Source of the DNA: Patulibacter sp052039575
GTDB taxonomy: Bacteria > Actinomycetota > Thermoleophilia > Solirubrobacterales > Solirubrobacteraceae
Direction of reading: 5' to 3'
Length of the DNA: 64,000 nucleotides
Assembly (NCBI GenBank): GCA_052039575.1
Contig: JBQGEK010000025.1
Location: 1 to 64,000 of the forward strand
Below the pieces are notes generated by a model. It ran no database searches. It saw only the letters and a list, made by a program, of their open reading frames with translations, and was not told the DNA's origin. This document shows, piece after piece, positions 24,854 to 34,547 of this stretch. Position 1 is the stretch's first letter; every line of letters starts with the position of its first letter. A program made the translations under genes and the position numbers.

Positions 24854-25831
24854 ATGCACCCACTCGCCGCGCCCGTACCGACCCGTCCGATCACCACCCT
24901 GGTGCTGGACTTCCTGGCCTACCTGGAGTTCGAACGCGGGTTGTCGCGGAACACGCTCGACGCCTACCGCTCGGACCTGCAGCAGTACGAGCGGTTCCTC
25001 GACGAGCGCTCCGTCGACGTGCTCGCCGCGACGAGCGACGACGTCTCGGCGTTCCTCGACGGTCTCGCCGAAGGTCGGACCCGGCGCGACGGCACGGTGC
25101 AGCGACCGGCGGCCGCCGCCACCGTCCAGCGCAAGGCCGCCTGCCTGCGCAGCTTCTACCGCCACGTCCGTCGCGAGGGGCTGCTGGAAGCCGATCCGAC
25201 CGCTGACGTCCGCGGGCCCCGCAAGCGCGAGCAGCTGCCGAAGGTGCTGACGCGGGCCGAGGTCGCCAAGCTGCTGGCGATGCCGGGCCGTCACGGAGAC
25301 GCCGATCCGATCACGCTGCGCGATCGGGCGATCCTCGAGCTGATGTACGCCTGCGGTCTGCGCGCCAGCGAAGCCACCGGTCTGGACGTCTCAGACGTCG
25401 ACCTGCAGGACGGGATGCTGCGCGCCCGCGGCAAGGGCCGCAAGGAGCGGTTGGTGCCCGTCGGGCGGCGCGCGGTCGAGGCGGTCTCGCTCTACCTGCG
25501 CGAGTCGCGGGCCGAGCTGATCGGCAGCAAGCACGCGGAGCCCGCGCTGTTCGTCAACGCGCGCGGTGGGCGGCTGAGCCGCCAGGGCCTGTACAAGATC
25601 GTCCAGCGTCACGCGCGCAGCGCGGCGCTCGATGACCGGATGAGCCCGCACACGCTGCGGCACAGCTTCGCGACCCACCTGCTGGCCGGCGGCTGCGATC
25701 TGCGCACGCTGCAGGAGATGCTCGGACACGCGGACATCGCGACGACCCAGATGTACACCCACCTCTCCGCCCAACGGCTCCAGGACGTCTACCGCGACGC
25801 CCACCCGCGGGCGCTGCACGCGACCGCGTAG
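24854..25831 (+). CDS. xerD: tyrosine recombinase XerD/XerC
   Basis: A site-specific recombinase that resolves chromosome dimers at dif (325 residues from ATG 24854). The N-terminal SAM-like core-binding domain spans ~12-105. The catalytic domain has Arg170 (YACGLRASEATGL), Lys194 (ARGKGRKERLVP), His266/Arg269 (SPHTLRHSFATHL), His292 (LGHADIATTQMYTH) and the nucleophile Tyr301. An upstream in-frame start at 24767 would add an unusual 29-residue Arg-rich leader, so I prefer 24854. Position after pyrG-NUDIX supports xerD over a phage integrase. Confidence 0.94.
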   Translation: MHPLAAPVPTRPITTLVLDFLAYLEFERGLSRNTLDAYRSDLQQYERFLDERSVDVLAATSDDVSAFLDGLAEGRTRRDGTVQRPAAAATVQRKAACLRSFYRHVRREGLLEADPTADVRGPRKREQLPKVLTRAEVAKLLAMPGRHGDADPITLRDRAILELMYACGLRASEATGLDVSDVDLQDGMLRARGKGRKERLVPVGRRAVEAVSLYLRESRAELIGSKHAEPALFVNARGGRLSRQGLYKIVQRHARSAALDDRMSPHTLRHSFATHLLAGGCDLRTLQEMLGHADIATTQMYTHLSAQRLQDVYRDAHPRALHATA

Positions 25832-25832
25832 C

Positions 25833-26726
25833 TCAGGTCTGGTCGGTGCGGGGCACCGCGGTAGCGGTGATGGTGGTCGGCGCCTGCGCCGTGCGGTTGC
25901 GGCGGGCCATGAACCGCGCGAACAGACCGCCGGTGATCAGCATGCACACGCTGTAGACGGCGGCGGGAATCGTCAGCTCCTCGATCAGCAGCGACCCGAT
26001 CGCGATCGCCAGCGCGCTGTTGTGGACGCCGAGCTCGAGCGCGACCGCGGTCGCTTGGGTTCGCGTCAGCTTGGCGACCCGCGACATTCCGTACGAGATC
26101 GTCATCGCCAGGACGTTGAGGGTCAGCGTCGCGAGGATCAGTTCGTCCGCGTGCGCGCTGACCGCGTCGAACTCGCTCACCACCGCACCGATCACGATCA
26201 GCACGAAGCAGCCCAGCGCAACACGACTGACCAGCGGCCGGTAGCGCTCGGTCCACGCGGGTGCCCGCGCGCGGATCGTCATCCCGGTGAGCAGCGGGAC
26301 GATCGTGATCGCAAAGACCGGCAGCACCACACCGATGACGGAGACGTCGCTGCCGACCGGCGCGTCGAACACCGATACCGCCAGCGTCAGGTACAGCGGC
26401 ACGGTGATCACCGCGAGCAGACTGCTCAGAGCGGTCATCGACACGGACAACGCGGTATCGCCGCGCGCCAGATGGGTGAGCAGGTTGGCGAGCGTGCCGC
26501 CCGGCGAGGCACCCAGCAGGACCAGGCCGACGGCGAACAACGGATCGAGTCCATAGAGCGCGGCGATCCCGAACGCGAGCACGGGGGAGAGCACGATCAG
26601 GTTGGCCAAGCCGAGCAGGATGCCCCGTGGCCGACTGGCGATCCGCGTGAAATCGGCGATCCGCAGCGTCATGCCGAGCGACGCCATGATCAGCGCCAGT
26701 CCGGCGGGCAGCACGATCTGGGTCAT
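25833..26726 (-). CDS. bile acid:sodium symporter family protein (BASS)
   Basis: A 297-residue membrane protein with about nine to ten hydrophobic segments. The family core signature GASPGGTLANLLTHLARGD lies near residue 73, and HNSALAIAIGSLL near residue 234 is the second conserved crossover region. Bacterial members import organic anions such as pantoate or keto acids with sodium; the substrate here cannot be read from sequence. It converges with xerD with a single base between the stop codons. The neighbouring mutM is divergent. The C-terminus is a short Thr/Ala tail. Confidence 0.88.
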   Translation of the reverse strand: MTQIVLPAGLALIMASLGMTLRIADFTRIASRPRGILLGLANLIVLSPVLAFGIAALYGLDPLFAVGLVLLGASPGGTLANLLTHLARGDTALSVSMTALSSLLAVITVPLYLTLAVSVFDAPVGSDVSVIGVVLPVFAITIVPLLTGMTIRARAPAWTERYRPLVSRVALGCFVLIVIGAVVSEFDAVSAHADELILATLTLNVLAMTISYGMSRVAKLTRTQATAVALELGVHNSALAIAIGSLLIEELTIPAAVYSVCMLITGGLFARFMARRNRTAQAPTTITATAVPRTDQT

Positions 26727-26810
26727 GGGTGTCTCCGGGTGCTCATGACGCCACCGTACATGTGGCGGTGCCTACAGCGCACGGGGGTGCTCTGGCACCC
26801 TGGGTGGGGC

Positions 26811-27653
26811 ATGCCCGAGCTGCCCGAGGTCGAGACCGTCACCCGCCAGCTGCGACCGCACCTCGAGGGGCGCGTGATGCGCACCGTCGAGATCCTCGAT
26901 CCGCGGTGGTGTCAGCCCGACGACACCGCGGTCACCGAGGCGGCACTGACCGACCGCAGACTGCTCGCGCTGGATCGTCGCGGCAAGCACCTGATCTGGC
27001 GGACCGACGGGGGCACGCTGCTGCTGCACCTGCGGATGACCGGCGTGCTGCTCGTCGACAGTGCCGACGACGCGCCGTACCAGCGGGTCGTGCTGACGCT
27101 CGACGACGGATCGACGGTGCGGTTCTGCGACCCGCGGCGGTTCGGCACCGGCCGCTGGTTCGACGACGATGCGGCGGCGGACGCCTACCTGGACGCGCGG
27201 CTCGGCCCCGAGCCGCTCTCCGCGTCCTTCGACGGCCCGGCGCTGCACCGCGCGATCCGTGGCCGTCGCACGTCGATCAAGGCGTTGCTGCTCGACCAGC
27301 GCGTGGTGGCGGGCGTCGGCAACATCTACGCCGACGAGGCGCTGTTCCACGCTCGGGTCCACCCGTTGCGCCGCGGCGAGCAGCTGACTCGCGCGCAATC
27401 CGCCGCGCTCGCTGCCGGCGTCCGGCGGTCGCTCGAGGACGGGATCGCCGCGGGTGGCGCGACGATCGACGATTTCCGCCACGTCGACGGCTTCGAGGGC
27501 TGGTTCCAGAACGACTTCCGGGTGCACCGCCGCGAGGGCCTTCCGTGCCCTGAGTGCGGCACGCCGGTGATCCGGCGCACGGGGGCCCAGCGCTCGACCT
27601 ACAGCTGCGACCGCGGCCAGCCGCGACCGCGCGGGGCGCGGTCGCCGGGCTGA
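26811..27653 (+). CDS. mutM: formamidopyrimidine-DNA glycosylase with incomplete zinc finger
   Basis: Base-excision repair enzyme that removes 8-oxoguanine and formamidopyrimidines (280 residues). The catalytic N-terminus MPELPEVETV (Pro2, Glu3), GKHLIW (Lys), HLRMTGVL and the helix-two-turn-helix GVGNIYADEALF are intact. The C-terminal zinc finger has C246, C249 and C266 with the conserved RSTYSC, but the fourth Cys position is Gly269 (CDRG instead of CxxC), followed by a basic tail. GGC for TGC would be a single transversion. Activity with a three-Cys finger is uncertain. Nei-type enzymes are excluded by the N-terminus. Confidence 0.92.
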   Translation: MPELPEVETVTRQLRPHLEGRVMRTVEILDPRWCQPDDTAVTEAALTDRRLLALDRRGKHLIWRTDGGTLLLHLRMTGVLLVDSADDAPYQRVVLTLDDGSTVRFCDPRRFGTGRWFDDDAAADAYLDARLGPEPLSASFDGPALHRAIRGRRTSIKALLLDQRVVAGVGNIYADEALFHARVHPLRRGEQLTRAQSAALAAGVRRSLEDGIAAGGATIDDFRHVDGFEGWFQNDFRVHRREGLPCPECGTPVIRRTGAQRSTYSCDRGQPRPRGARSPG

Positions 27654-27911
27654 TCAGGCTGCGGTCATCTCCGCCAGTCGGCCGGACTGGTCGGCGGCGG
27701 CCAGCTCGTCGTACCCGCCGATGAGCTCCTCGCCGACGAGGATCTGCGGAAAGGTCATCATGCCGGTGCGCTGCGCCAGCTCGGCCCGCGTCTCGGGATC
27801 GCGCCCCAGGTGGATCTCCTCGTACGAGATCCCGCGGGCGTCGAGCAGAGCCTTGGCACGGACGCAGTACGGGCAGGCAACGGTGGTATAGACCGTGACG
27901 GACGAACTCAT
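27654..27911 (-). CDS. glutaredoxin
   Basis: An 85-residue dithiol glutaredoxin. The active site is CPYC (C13, C16) in TTVACPYCVRAKALL, the cis-Pro lies in MMTFPQILVG and the GSH-binding end is LIGGYDEL. It would reduce protein disulfides with glutathione, mycothiol or another low-molecular thiol; actinobacteria often use mycoredoxins of similar form. Its start is only 24 bases from recO on the other strand, so the two share a divergent control region. Its stop abuts the mutM stop with no gap. Confidence 0.9.
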   Translation of the reverse strand: MSSSVTVYTTVACPYCVRAKALLDARGISYEEIHLGRDPETRAELAQRTGMMTFPQILVGEELIGGYDELAAADQSGRLAEMTAA

Positions 27912-27935
27912 ACCTTCACAACGTACAGTGGAGCA

Positions 27936-28670
27936 GTGAGCGGCCGCCGGATCAGCACCGAAGCGGTGATCCTGCGGTCGATGCGCTACGGCGAGGCGGA
28001 CCGGATCCTCCACGCGATCACGCCCGAGCACGGCCGAATCGGCGCGATCGCCCGCGGCGCGCGGCGGCCGCGCAGCAAGCTCGGCGGCCGACTCGAGCCG
28101 CTCTCCGTCGTCACGCTCGAGCTGCAGCGTGGACGGAGCGACCTGCACACGGTGGTGGGGGCGGACACGGTCGCGGTCCACCACCGGATCCTCTCCCACC
28201 ACGGGGCGCTGACCGAGGCCCAACGCGCCAGCGGCGTGGTCGACCGGACCTCGGTGCCCGACGAGCCGGCCCAGGCGGTCCACGGCCTGCTGCGGACGCT
28301 GCTCGCCGTACTCGACGCCGATCCGCACGCGGCGTCCGAGAGCCTGCAGCTGGCCTTCCGACTCAAGCTGCTCTATGCCCACGGCGTTTCCCCGGCGCTC
28401 GGGGCATGCGTCCACTGCGGTCGCACCGACGGTCTGGTCGCGTTCGACGCGGCGCACGGTGGCGTGGTCTGCGCCAGCTGCCAGCGCAGCGCCCCGTCGG
28501 TCGAGCCCGCGGCGATCGCGTTCATGATCGAGGCACTCGGCCGTCCGTTGGCCCACGCCCCGTCGCTGGAGCCGCGTCCGGCACACCAGGTCGGACGGGC
28601 GATCGAGGACCTGGCGCGGCAGCACCTTGGGGTCGAGCTGCGCGACCGCACCCCACGTTCGTCGGGGTGA
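27936..28670 (+). CDS. recO: DNA repair protein RecO
   Basis: A recombination mediator that anneals ssDNA and helps load RecA with RecR (244 residues from GTG 27936). The N-terminal OB fold shows ISTEAVILRSMRYGEADR and IGAIARGARRPRSKLGGRL. The C-terminal helical domain has a four-Cys zinc site, CVHCGRTDG and VVCASC, near residues 160-185. It lies upstream of ppdK, which has its own -10-like hexamer. Confidence 0.92.
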   Translation: MSGRRISTEAVILRSMRYGEADRILHAITPEHGRIGAIARGARRPRSKLGGRLEPLSVVTLELQRGRSDLHTVVGADTVAVHHRILSHHGALTEAQRASGVVDRTSVPDEPAQAVHGLLRTLLAVLDADPHAASESLQLAFRLKLLYAHGVSPALGACVHCGRTDGLVAFDAAHGGVVCASCQRSAPSVEPAAIAFMIEALGRPLAHAPSLEPRPAHQVGRAIEDLARQHLGVELRDRTPRSSG

Positions 28671-28686
28671 ACGTCCGATGCGTGGC

Positions 28687-28692
28687 TAGTAT
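28687..28692 (+). promoter_or_regulatory. putative -10 element of ppdK, leaderless type
   Basis: TAGTAT, seven bases before ATG 28700. It overlaps the alternative ATG 28691, which argues for 28700 as the true start. Confidence 0.45.
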
Positions 28693-28699
28693 GCAAGCG

Positions 28700-31375
28700 A
28701 TGGGAGACCATCTCACCTGGGTTCAGGACTTCGCCGACGGCGCGAAGGAGCAGCGCGATCTGCTTGGCGGCAAGGGGGCCAACGTCGCCGAGATGACGCG
28801 GATCCTCGGACCACACAGGGTTCCAGCGGGGTTCACGATCACCACCGCGGCCTGCGTCGCGTACATGCGGGCCGACCGCGTCGTCCCCGACGGGCTCGAC
28901 GATCAGGTCCAGCGGGCGGTCGAGCGGCTCGAGCAGCTCACCGGCAAACGCCGCGGCGCCCCGGCCGACCCGCTGCTGGTCTCGGTCCGCTCCGGCGCGC
29001 GCGAGTCGATGCCCGGCATGATGGACACGGTGCTCAACCTCGGGCTGACCGACGCGTCGGTCGAGGGTCTGGCGGCGAAGACCAGCAACCCGCGGTTCGC
29101 CTGGGACTCATACCGACGGTTCGTGCAGATGTACGCCAACGTCGTGCGCGGCGTTCCCGGCGAGCAGCTCGAGCACGCGATCGACGAGCTCAAGCGCGAC
29201 CGCGGCGTCAAGCTCGACACCGAGCTCGACCAGGACGCGCTGCGGGAGCTGACCGAGCGGTTCACGTCGATCTACTCCGCGTCGACCGGTGAGCCGTTCC
29301 CGCAGGACCCGACGGCCCAGCTCGACGGGGCGATCCGCGCCGTCTTCGACTCGTGGATGGGCGACCGCGCGATCGCCTACCGGCGGCTCAACCGGATCCC
29401 CGACGACTGGGGAACCGCGGTCAACGTCCAGCAGATGGTCTTCGGCAACATGGGCGACACGTCGGGATCGGGCGTGGCGTTCAGCCGCGACGAGGTCACC
29501 GGAGAACCCGAGCCATCCGGCGACTTCCTGGTCAACGCCCAGGGAGAGGACGTCGTGTCGGGCGTGCGCAACACCCAGGACATCTCGGACCTGCGGCGCG
29601 TGATGCCGGACGCTCACGCCGAGCTGATGGAGATCCTGCGCAGCCTCGAGCGCCATTACGGCGACATGCAGGACACCGAGTTCACGATCGAGCAGGGCCG
29701 TCTGTACATGCTGCAGACGCGCAACGCCAAGCGCCCGGCCCAGGCCGCCGTGCGGTTCGCGGTCGACGCCGTGGGCGAGGGGCTGCTCGACCGCGGCGCG
29801 GCGTTGCGCACGATCGACGCGGACAGCCTCGACGCCCTGCTGCATCCGACCCTCGATCCGACCGCGAGCTTCTCGGTCGTCGCGCACGGAGTCAACGCGT
29901 CGCCCGGCGCCGGCAAGGGCACGGTCGTCTTCAGCGCCGATGCCGCGGTTGCCGCCGCGGAGCGCGGCGAACACGTGATCCTGGCGCGGCGGTTCACCGA
30001 GGCCGAGGACGTCGCCGGGTTCCACGCGGCGAAGGGGATCCTGACCAGCGAGGGTGGCAAGGCCAGCCATGCCGCGCTGGTCGCCCGTGGGATGGGCCGT
30101 CCCTGCGTGTCGGGCGCCCACACGCTCGAGATCGATGTCGCCGCCGAGGAGATCCGGCTGGCGACCGACGGCGACGCGGGCCCGCGCGGCACCGTGATCG
30201 CTCGTGCCGGCGACCGGCTGGTGATCGACGGCTCGTCGGGCGTGGTGACCACCGACGACGTCCCGCTGGTCGAAGCCACGATGAGCGACGAGTTCCGCAC
30301 CGTCCTCGGCTGGGCCGACGATCTGCGCGAGCTCGGCGTGCGGACCAACGCCGACACACCGGAGGACGCCGCGCGGGCCCGCGACTTCGGGGCCGAGGGG
30401 ATCGGGCTCTGTCGCACCGAGCACATGTTCATGGCCGCCGACCGCCAGCCGAAGATGCGGGCGATGATCATGGCCGACTCCGAGCAGGCCCGACGGGCGG
30501 CACTCGACGAGCTGCGCCCGCTCCAGCAGCAGGACTTCGAGGGACTGTTCGCTGCCATGCACGGACTTCCGGTGACGATCCGCCTGCTGGACCCGCCGCT
30601 CCACGAGTTCCTGCCGCCGCGGATCGAGCTCGAGCGCCAGCTGCTCCGCACCGAGCACGCCGGCGACGACACCACCGACCTCCAGCACGAGATCGAACGG
30701 GTCGACCAGCTCGCCGAGGTCAATCCGATGCTCGGGACCCGCGGAGTCCGTCTCGGCATCCTCTTCCCCGAGATCTACGAGATGCAGGTCCGGGCGATCT
30801 TCGCGGCGGCGAACGCGGTGCGCACGCGGGACGGAGACGCTCCGCGGCTCGAGATCATGATCCCGCTGGTGGACTACGAGCGAGAGCTCGAGCTGATGCG
30901 CGAGGTCGTCGAACGCGCCGGTCGCGACGCCGGGCTCGAAGCGGGGGAGGACTACCTGATCGGCACGATGATCGAGCTGCCTCGAGCCTGCTTCGTCGCC
31001 GACCACATCGCCCGCTACGCGGACTTCTTCAGCTTCGGCACCAACGACCTGACCCAGACCGCGCTCGGCTTCAGCCGCGACGACATCGAGGGCAAGATCC
31101 TCGGGCGCTACGTCGACACCCAGATCGTCGACCGCTCCCCGTTCGAGACGCTCGACACGCCCGGGGTCGGCCAGATGCTGCGGATGGGCGCCTGGCTCGG
31201 CCGCAAGACCGACAACGACCTCAAGCTCGGCGTCTGCGGCGAGCACGGCGGCGACCCTGATTCGATCGCGTTCTTCCAGGACTCGGGGATCGACTACGTG
31301 TCGTGCTCGCCGGTCCGCGTGCCGATCGCCCGCGTGGCCGCCGCGCAGGCGGCGGTCGCGAGCCCTCGGCCCTAG
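28700..31375 (+). CDS. ppdK: pyruvate, phosphate dikinase
   Basis: Interconverts pyruvate, ATP and phosphate with PEP, AMP and diphosphate (891 residues). The N-terminal ATP-binding domain has LLGGKGANVAEMTR and SVRSGARESMPGMMDTVLN. The swivelling phosphohistidine domain has GGKASHAALVARGMGRP near residue 453. The C-terminal PEP/pyruvate barrel has EGIGLCRTEHMF, GTNDLTQTALGFSRDD and the active-site Cys in LGVCGEHGGD near residue 845. The usual GGMTSHAA is GGKASHAA here. In actinobacteria it may run towards gluconeogenesis or glycolysis depending on conditions. Regulatory RP genes are not adjacent. Confidence 0.96.
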   Translation: MGDHLTWVQDFADGAKEQRDLLGGKGANVAEMTRILGPHRVPAGFTITTAACVAYMRADRVVPDGLDDQVQRAVERLEQLTGKRRGAPADPLLVSVRSGARESMPGMMDTVLNLGLTDASVEGLAAKTSNPRFAWDSYRRFVQMYANVVRGVPGEQLEHAIDELKRDRGVKLDTELDQDALRELTERFTSIYSASTGEPFPQDPTAQLDGAIRAVFDSWMGDRAIAYRRLNRIPDDWGTAVNVQQMVFGNMGDTSGSGVAFSRDEVTGEPEPSGDFLVNAQGEDVVSGVRNTQDISDLRRVMPDAHAELMEILRSLERHYGDMQDTEFTIEQGRLYMLQTRNAKRPAQAAVRFAVDAVGEGLLDRGAALRTIDADSLDALLHPTLDPTASFSVVAHGVNASPGAGKGTVVFSADAAVAAAERGEHVILARRFTEAEDVAGFHAAKGILTSEGGKASHAALVARGMGRPCVSGAHTLEIDVAAEEIRLATDGDAGPRGTVIARAGDRLVIDGSSGVVTTDDVPLVEATMSDEFRTVLGWADDLRELGVRTNADTPEDAARARDFGAEGIGLCRTEHMFMAADRQPKMRAMIMADSEQARRAALDELRPLQQQDFEGLFAAMHGLPVTIRLLDPPLHEFLPPRIELERQLLRTEHAGDDTTDLQHEIERVDQLAEVNPMLGTRGVRLGILFPEIYEMQVRAIFAAANAVRTRDGDAPRLEIMIPLVDYERELELMREVVERAGRDAGLEAGEDYLIGTMIELPRACFVADHIARYADFFSFGTNDLTQTALGFSRDDIEGKILGRYVDTQIVDRSPFETLDTPGVGQMLRMGAWLGRKTDNDLKLGVCGEHGGDPDSIAFFQDSGIDYVSCSPVRVPIARVAAAQAAVASPRP

Positions 31376-31456
31376 CGAGCATCGAGGCGCGAGCGGGCTG
31401 GCCGTGGACGTGGCCCGCCGGGCGGCGCATCACCGGCGGGTGCGACAATCGGGGCG

Positions 31457-32566
31457 ATGGAACCCTCGTCGACGTCGCTCGGTGATCCGCACGCCCGGCG
31501 GCGGGCGTTCGAGGATGCGTTCCTGACGCCGGCGGCCGCCCGCACGTGGCCCCCCGACCGCGCGGTCGCGGAGCGCGAGTGCCTGCTGCGGACCCCGCTG
31601 CAGCGAGATCGCGACCGTGTGGTCCACAGCAAGGCGTTCCGCCGGCTGAAGCACAAGACGCAGGTCTTCCTGGCGCCGGAGGGCGACCACTACCGGACAC
31701 GGTTGACCCACACGCTGGAGGTCACCGGCGTCGCGCGGACCGTGGCTCGCGCGCTCGAGCTCAACGAGGATCTCGTCGAGACGATCGGGCTGTCGCACGA
31801 CCTCGGCCATGCCCCGTTCGGGCACGTCGGTGAGGAGGCACTCGACCGCTGCCTGCGCGAGCACGGGCGGCACTTCCATCACTGGGAGCACTCGGTCCGG
31901 ATCGTCACCGTGTTGGAGGATCCGCCGAGCGCCGTGCGCGAGGCTGGCGGACGAGGCCTCAACCTGAGCGCGAACGTGGTCGACGGGATCGGCGGGCACT
32001 CGGGGCGGGCACCGATGCCGCGCACGCTCGAGGGCCGGATCGTCCGGATCGTCGACCGGATCGCCTACCTCAACCACGACATCGACGACGCGATCCGGGC
32101 CGGCGTGCTGCGCGACCGGGATCTGCCGGCCGGGCCGGTCCGCGTGCTCGGCGCGACACCGTCGCGACGGATCGACTTCCTGGTCCAGGACCTCGTGACC
32201 ACCTCGCGCGAGCGGGGCGAGATCGCCCAGGGCGACGAAGCCGCTGCTGCGATGGACGAGCTGCGCAGCTGGATGTTCGAGCACGTCTACCTGGCGCCGA
32301 CCGCCCAGGTCGAGCACCGCAAGGCCCAGGATCTCGTGCGTACCCTGTTCGAGCACCATCTCGAGCACGCCAACCCGTCCAGCGGCCGTCCGGACGCGAT
32401 TCGGCTGCCGTTCGACGGCGGGTGGGACCAGTTCCACGTCCAGCGTGATCCCGATCCCACCGCGGACGCGCTCCAGCGTGCGACCGACTGGGTCGCGGGC
32501 ATGACCGATCGGTTCGCGCTGCGCGCCTACCAGGACCTCGTGTTCCCACGGGTGCACGCACACTGA
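31457..32566 (+). CDS. dgt: dGTP triphosphohydrolase-like HD hydrolase
   Basis: A 369-residue HD-domain phosphohydrolase that would convert dNTPs to nucleosides and tripolyphosphate. The metal-binding His and HD pair are in YRTRLTHTLEVTGVAR and GLSHDLGHAPFGHVGEEAL, with the last Asp in VDRIAYLNHDIDDAIRAG. The N-terminal SKAFRRLKHKTQVFL is typical of the short Dgt type. It sits two bases upstream of dnaG, a pairing common in Gram-positive bacteria, so nucleotide pool control and priming are co-expressed. Confidence 0.92.
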   Translation: MEPSSTSLGDPHARRRAFEDAFLTPAAARTWPPDRAVAERECLLRTPLQRDRDRVVHSKAFRRLKHKTQVFLAPEGDHYRTRLTHTLEVTGVARTVARALELNEDLVETIGLSHDLGHAPFGHVGEEALDRCLREHGRHFHHWEHSVRIVTVLEDPPSAVREAGGRGLNLSANVVDGIGGHSGRAPMPRTLEGRIVRIVDRIAYLNHDIDDAIRAGVLRDRDLPAGPVRVLGATPSRRIDFLVQDLVTTSRERGEIAQGDEAAAAMDELRSWMFEHVYLAPTAQVEHRKAQDLVRTLFEHHLEHANPSSGRPDAIRLPFDGGWDQFHVQRDPDPTADALQRATDWVAGMTDRFALRAYQDLVFPRVHAH

Positions 32567-32568
32567 CG

Positions 32569-34488
32569 ATGGCTCGCTACGCCCGAGAGGATCTCGATCG
32601 GATCCGCGACGCGATCGATTTCGTCGCGTTGATCGAGCAGCGCGTCGAGCTTCGCCGTGCCGGCGTCGGACGGATGACGGGGCTCTGCCCGTTCCACGAC
32701 GAGCGCACGCCGTCGTTCTCGGTCAACGTCGACGACAAGCTGTTCCACTGCTTCGGCTGCGGCGAGGGCGGGGACCTGTTCCGCTACATCGAGCTGACCG
32801 AGGGTGTCGACTTCCCCGACGCGGTGACGCTGCTGGCGGACCGCGCGGGGATCGAGCTGAAGACCGAGGAGGAGGATCCGCAGACCGCCGCCCGGCGCAA
32901 GCGCGAGCGCCGCCTGCTGGAGCTGCTCGACCGCACCAACCGCTACTTCGAGCGTCAGCTGTGGGACGCGCAGGAGGCCCAGGTAGCGCGCGACGAGCTG
33001 CAGCGACGTGGGCTCGATCCCGAGGTCCTGCGCGCCTTCCGCGTTGGCTACGCGCCCAGCGCCTGGGATCGCGTGCTGATTGGGTCGCGGCACGCCGGCT
33101 ACCAGCCCGACGAGATGCTCGCCGCCGGGATCGTCCAGCGCTCGCGGGACAATCCGGACCGCCTGTACGACCGCTTCCGGCGACGGATCACCTTTCCCCT
33201 GGCCGACCGACGCGGGCGGATCATGGGGTTCGGTGCCCGAGCGATCAGCGCCGACCAGAAGCCGAAGTACGTCAACTCGTCCGACGGACCCGTCTACCAC
33301 AAGGGCCGCCACCTGTTCGCCGCGCACATGGCGCGCAAGCACGCGGCTCGGACGGGCGAGGTGATCCTCTGCGAGGGCTACACCGACGTGATCGCGCTGC
33401 ACCAGGCGGGGCTGGAGAACGCCGTCGGGTTGATGGGTACCGCGCTGACCGCGGATCAGGTCGCAGCGCTCGGCAAGCTCGCGCCGTCGGTGGTGCTCGC
33501 CCTGGACGCCGACCGCGCCGGTCGCGAAGCGATGTTGCGAGCCGCCCAACTGGCGCGGGGAAGCGGATTGAACCTGCGGGTGGTGCTGCTGCCCGACGGC
33601 ATGGACCCTGCCGACCTGCTGGTCAAGCGCGGCACCGAGGCGCTGCGCTCCGCGTTCGCCGCGCCGATCTCGATGGGACGGTTCCACGTCGGGCACGTGC
33701 TCGACCAGGCCGATCTCTCGTCCGCGGAGGGCAAGGATCTGGCGATCGACGCGCTGCGGCCGGTCTTCGCCGACCTCCCGCCGGGCGTGCTGCGGATGGA
33801 GCTGGTGGCCGAGGCCGCAGGACGGTTGCGGCTCGACCCGAGCGTGATGGGCTCGCTGCTCGACCACGCCGCGACGCGGGCTCCGGCGCGGTCGGTGCCG
33901 TCGCCGGGACGTGCTGCGTCGGGACCGCAACCGATGCGGCCCTCCGGGCCGCCCTCGGCTCCCAGCGATCGGTCGGGGGGCGGTGTGGCGCCCCGGAGAC
34001 CGAGCGGGCCGTCGGCCGGCTCGTCGCAGCCGACGTTCGTCCCCAGCGCCGCGGGGGGTGACGCCGTGGCTCGCGCGGAGCTGGCGTTCCTGGCGGAGTG
34101 CCGAGCGGCCGGGCCGGAAGCAGCCGCCTTGCTCGCCGACGACCGCCTACGCCGACTGCTCGCCAATCCGGTTCACCGGCACACCGCGGTGCTGATCCGC
34201 GATGCGCTGGTCGCCGGAGTGGACCCGCAGCCGACGGACGAGTCGACCCGAATGGTGTTGGAATTGGTGGCAGGAGCCGCGCGTACGATTCGCCACCCGT
34301 CGGTGGCGGCCGCCGAGCTCAGCGGATTGCGGTTGGAGCTTGGCGCGGTCAGCGCGATGCTCCAAGCGGGCCCGGGCGCGAACCCGACGATCCCGCCCGA
34401 CGCCCTCCAGCGCCGCAAGCAGGAGCTGCAGGCCCAGATCAACCGCGGGCTCGGCGAGCTGATGAAGGGCCCGCGTCGATCGGCCTAG
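32569..34488 (+). CDS. dnaG: DNA primase
   Basis: Synthesises RNA primers at the replication fork (639 residues). The CHC2 zinc domain has C40, H43, C61 and C64 (GLCPFHDERTPSF, FHCFGCGEGGD). The RNA-polymerase core has KYVNSSDGPVYHKG. The Toprim domain has ILCEGYTDVIALHQ and VLALDADRAGREA. A Pro/Ser/Gly/Arg linker (about residues 440-495) joins a helical C-terminal domain that would bind DnaB. Within the linker the reading frame is Pro/Ser-rich and of low complexity but unbroken. Confidence 0.96.
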   Translation: MARYAREDLDRIRDAIDFVALIEQRVELRRAGVGRMTGLCPFHDERTPSFSVNVDDKLFHCFGCGEGGDLFRYIELTEGVDFPDAVTLLADRAGIELKTEEEDPQTAARRKRERRLLELLDRTNRYFERQLWDAQEAQVARDELQRRGLDPEVLRAFRVGYAPSAWDRVLIGSRHAGYQPDEMLAAGIVQRSRDNPDRLYDRFRRRITFPLADRRGRIMGFGARAISADQKPKYVNSSDGPVYHKGRHLFAAHMARKHAARTGEVILCEGYTDVIALHQAGLENAVGLMGTALTADQVAALGKLAPSVVLALDADRAGREAMLRAAQLARGSGLNLRVVLLPDGMDPADLLVKRGTEALRSAFAAPISMGRFHVGHVLDQADLSSAEGKDLAIDALRPVFADLPPGVLRMELVAEAAGRLRLDPSVMGSLLDHAATRAPARSVPSPGRAASGPQPMRPSGPPSAPSDRSGGGVAPRRPSGPSAGSSQPTFVPSAAGGDAVARAELAFLAECRAAGPEAAALLADDRLRRLLANPVHRHTAVLIRDALVAGVDPQPTDESTRMVLELVAGAARTIRHPSVAAAELSGLRLELGAVSAMLQAGPGANPTIPPDALQRRKQELQAQINRGLGELMKGPRRSA

Positions 34489-34547
34489 ACTTCAGATGGA
34501 TCGCCACGGAGCTGTACGGCGTCCGACGCACGCAGGCCCGGAACGAA

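Noticed and set aside
27912..27935. The grx-recO gap as a third SOS-type site
   Set aside because: The sequence ACCTTCACAACGTAC does not contain paired GAAC/GTTC half-sites.
29108..31246. A 712-codon frame antisense to ppdK
   Set aside because: Composition is typical of antisense shadow frames, and PPDK covers the whole stretch with conserved motifs.
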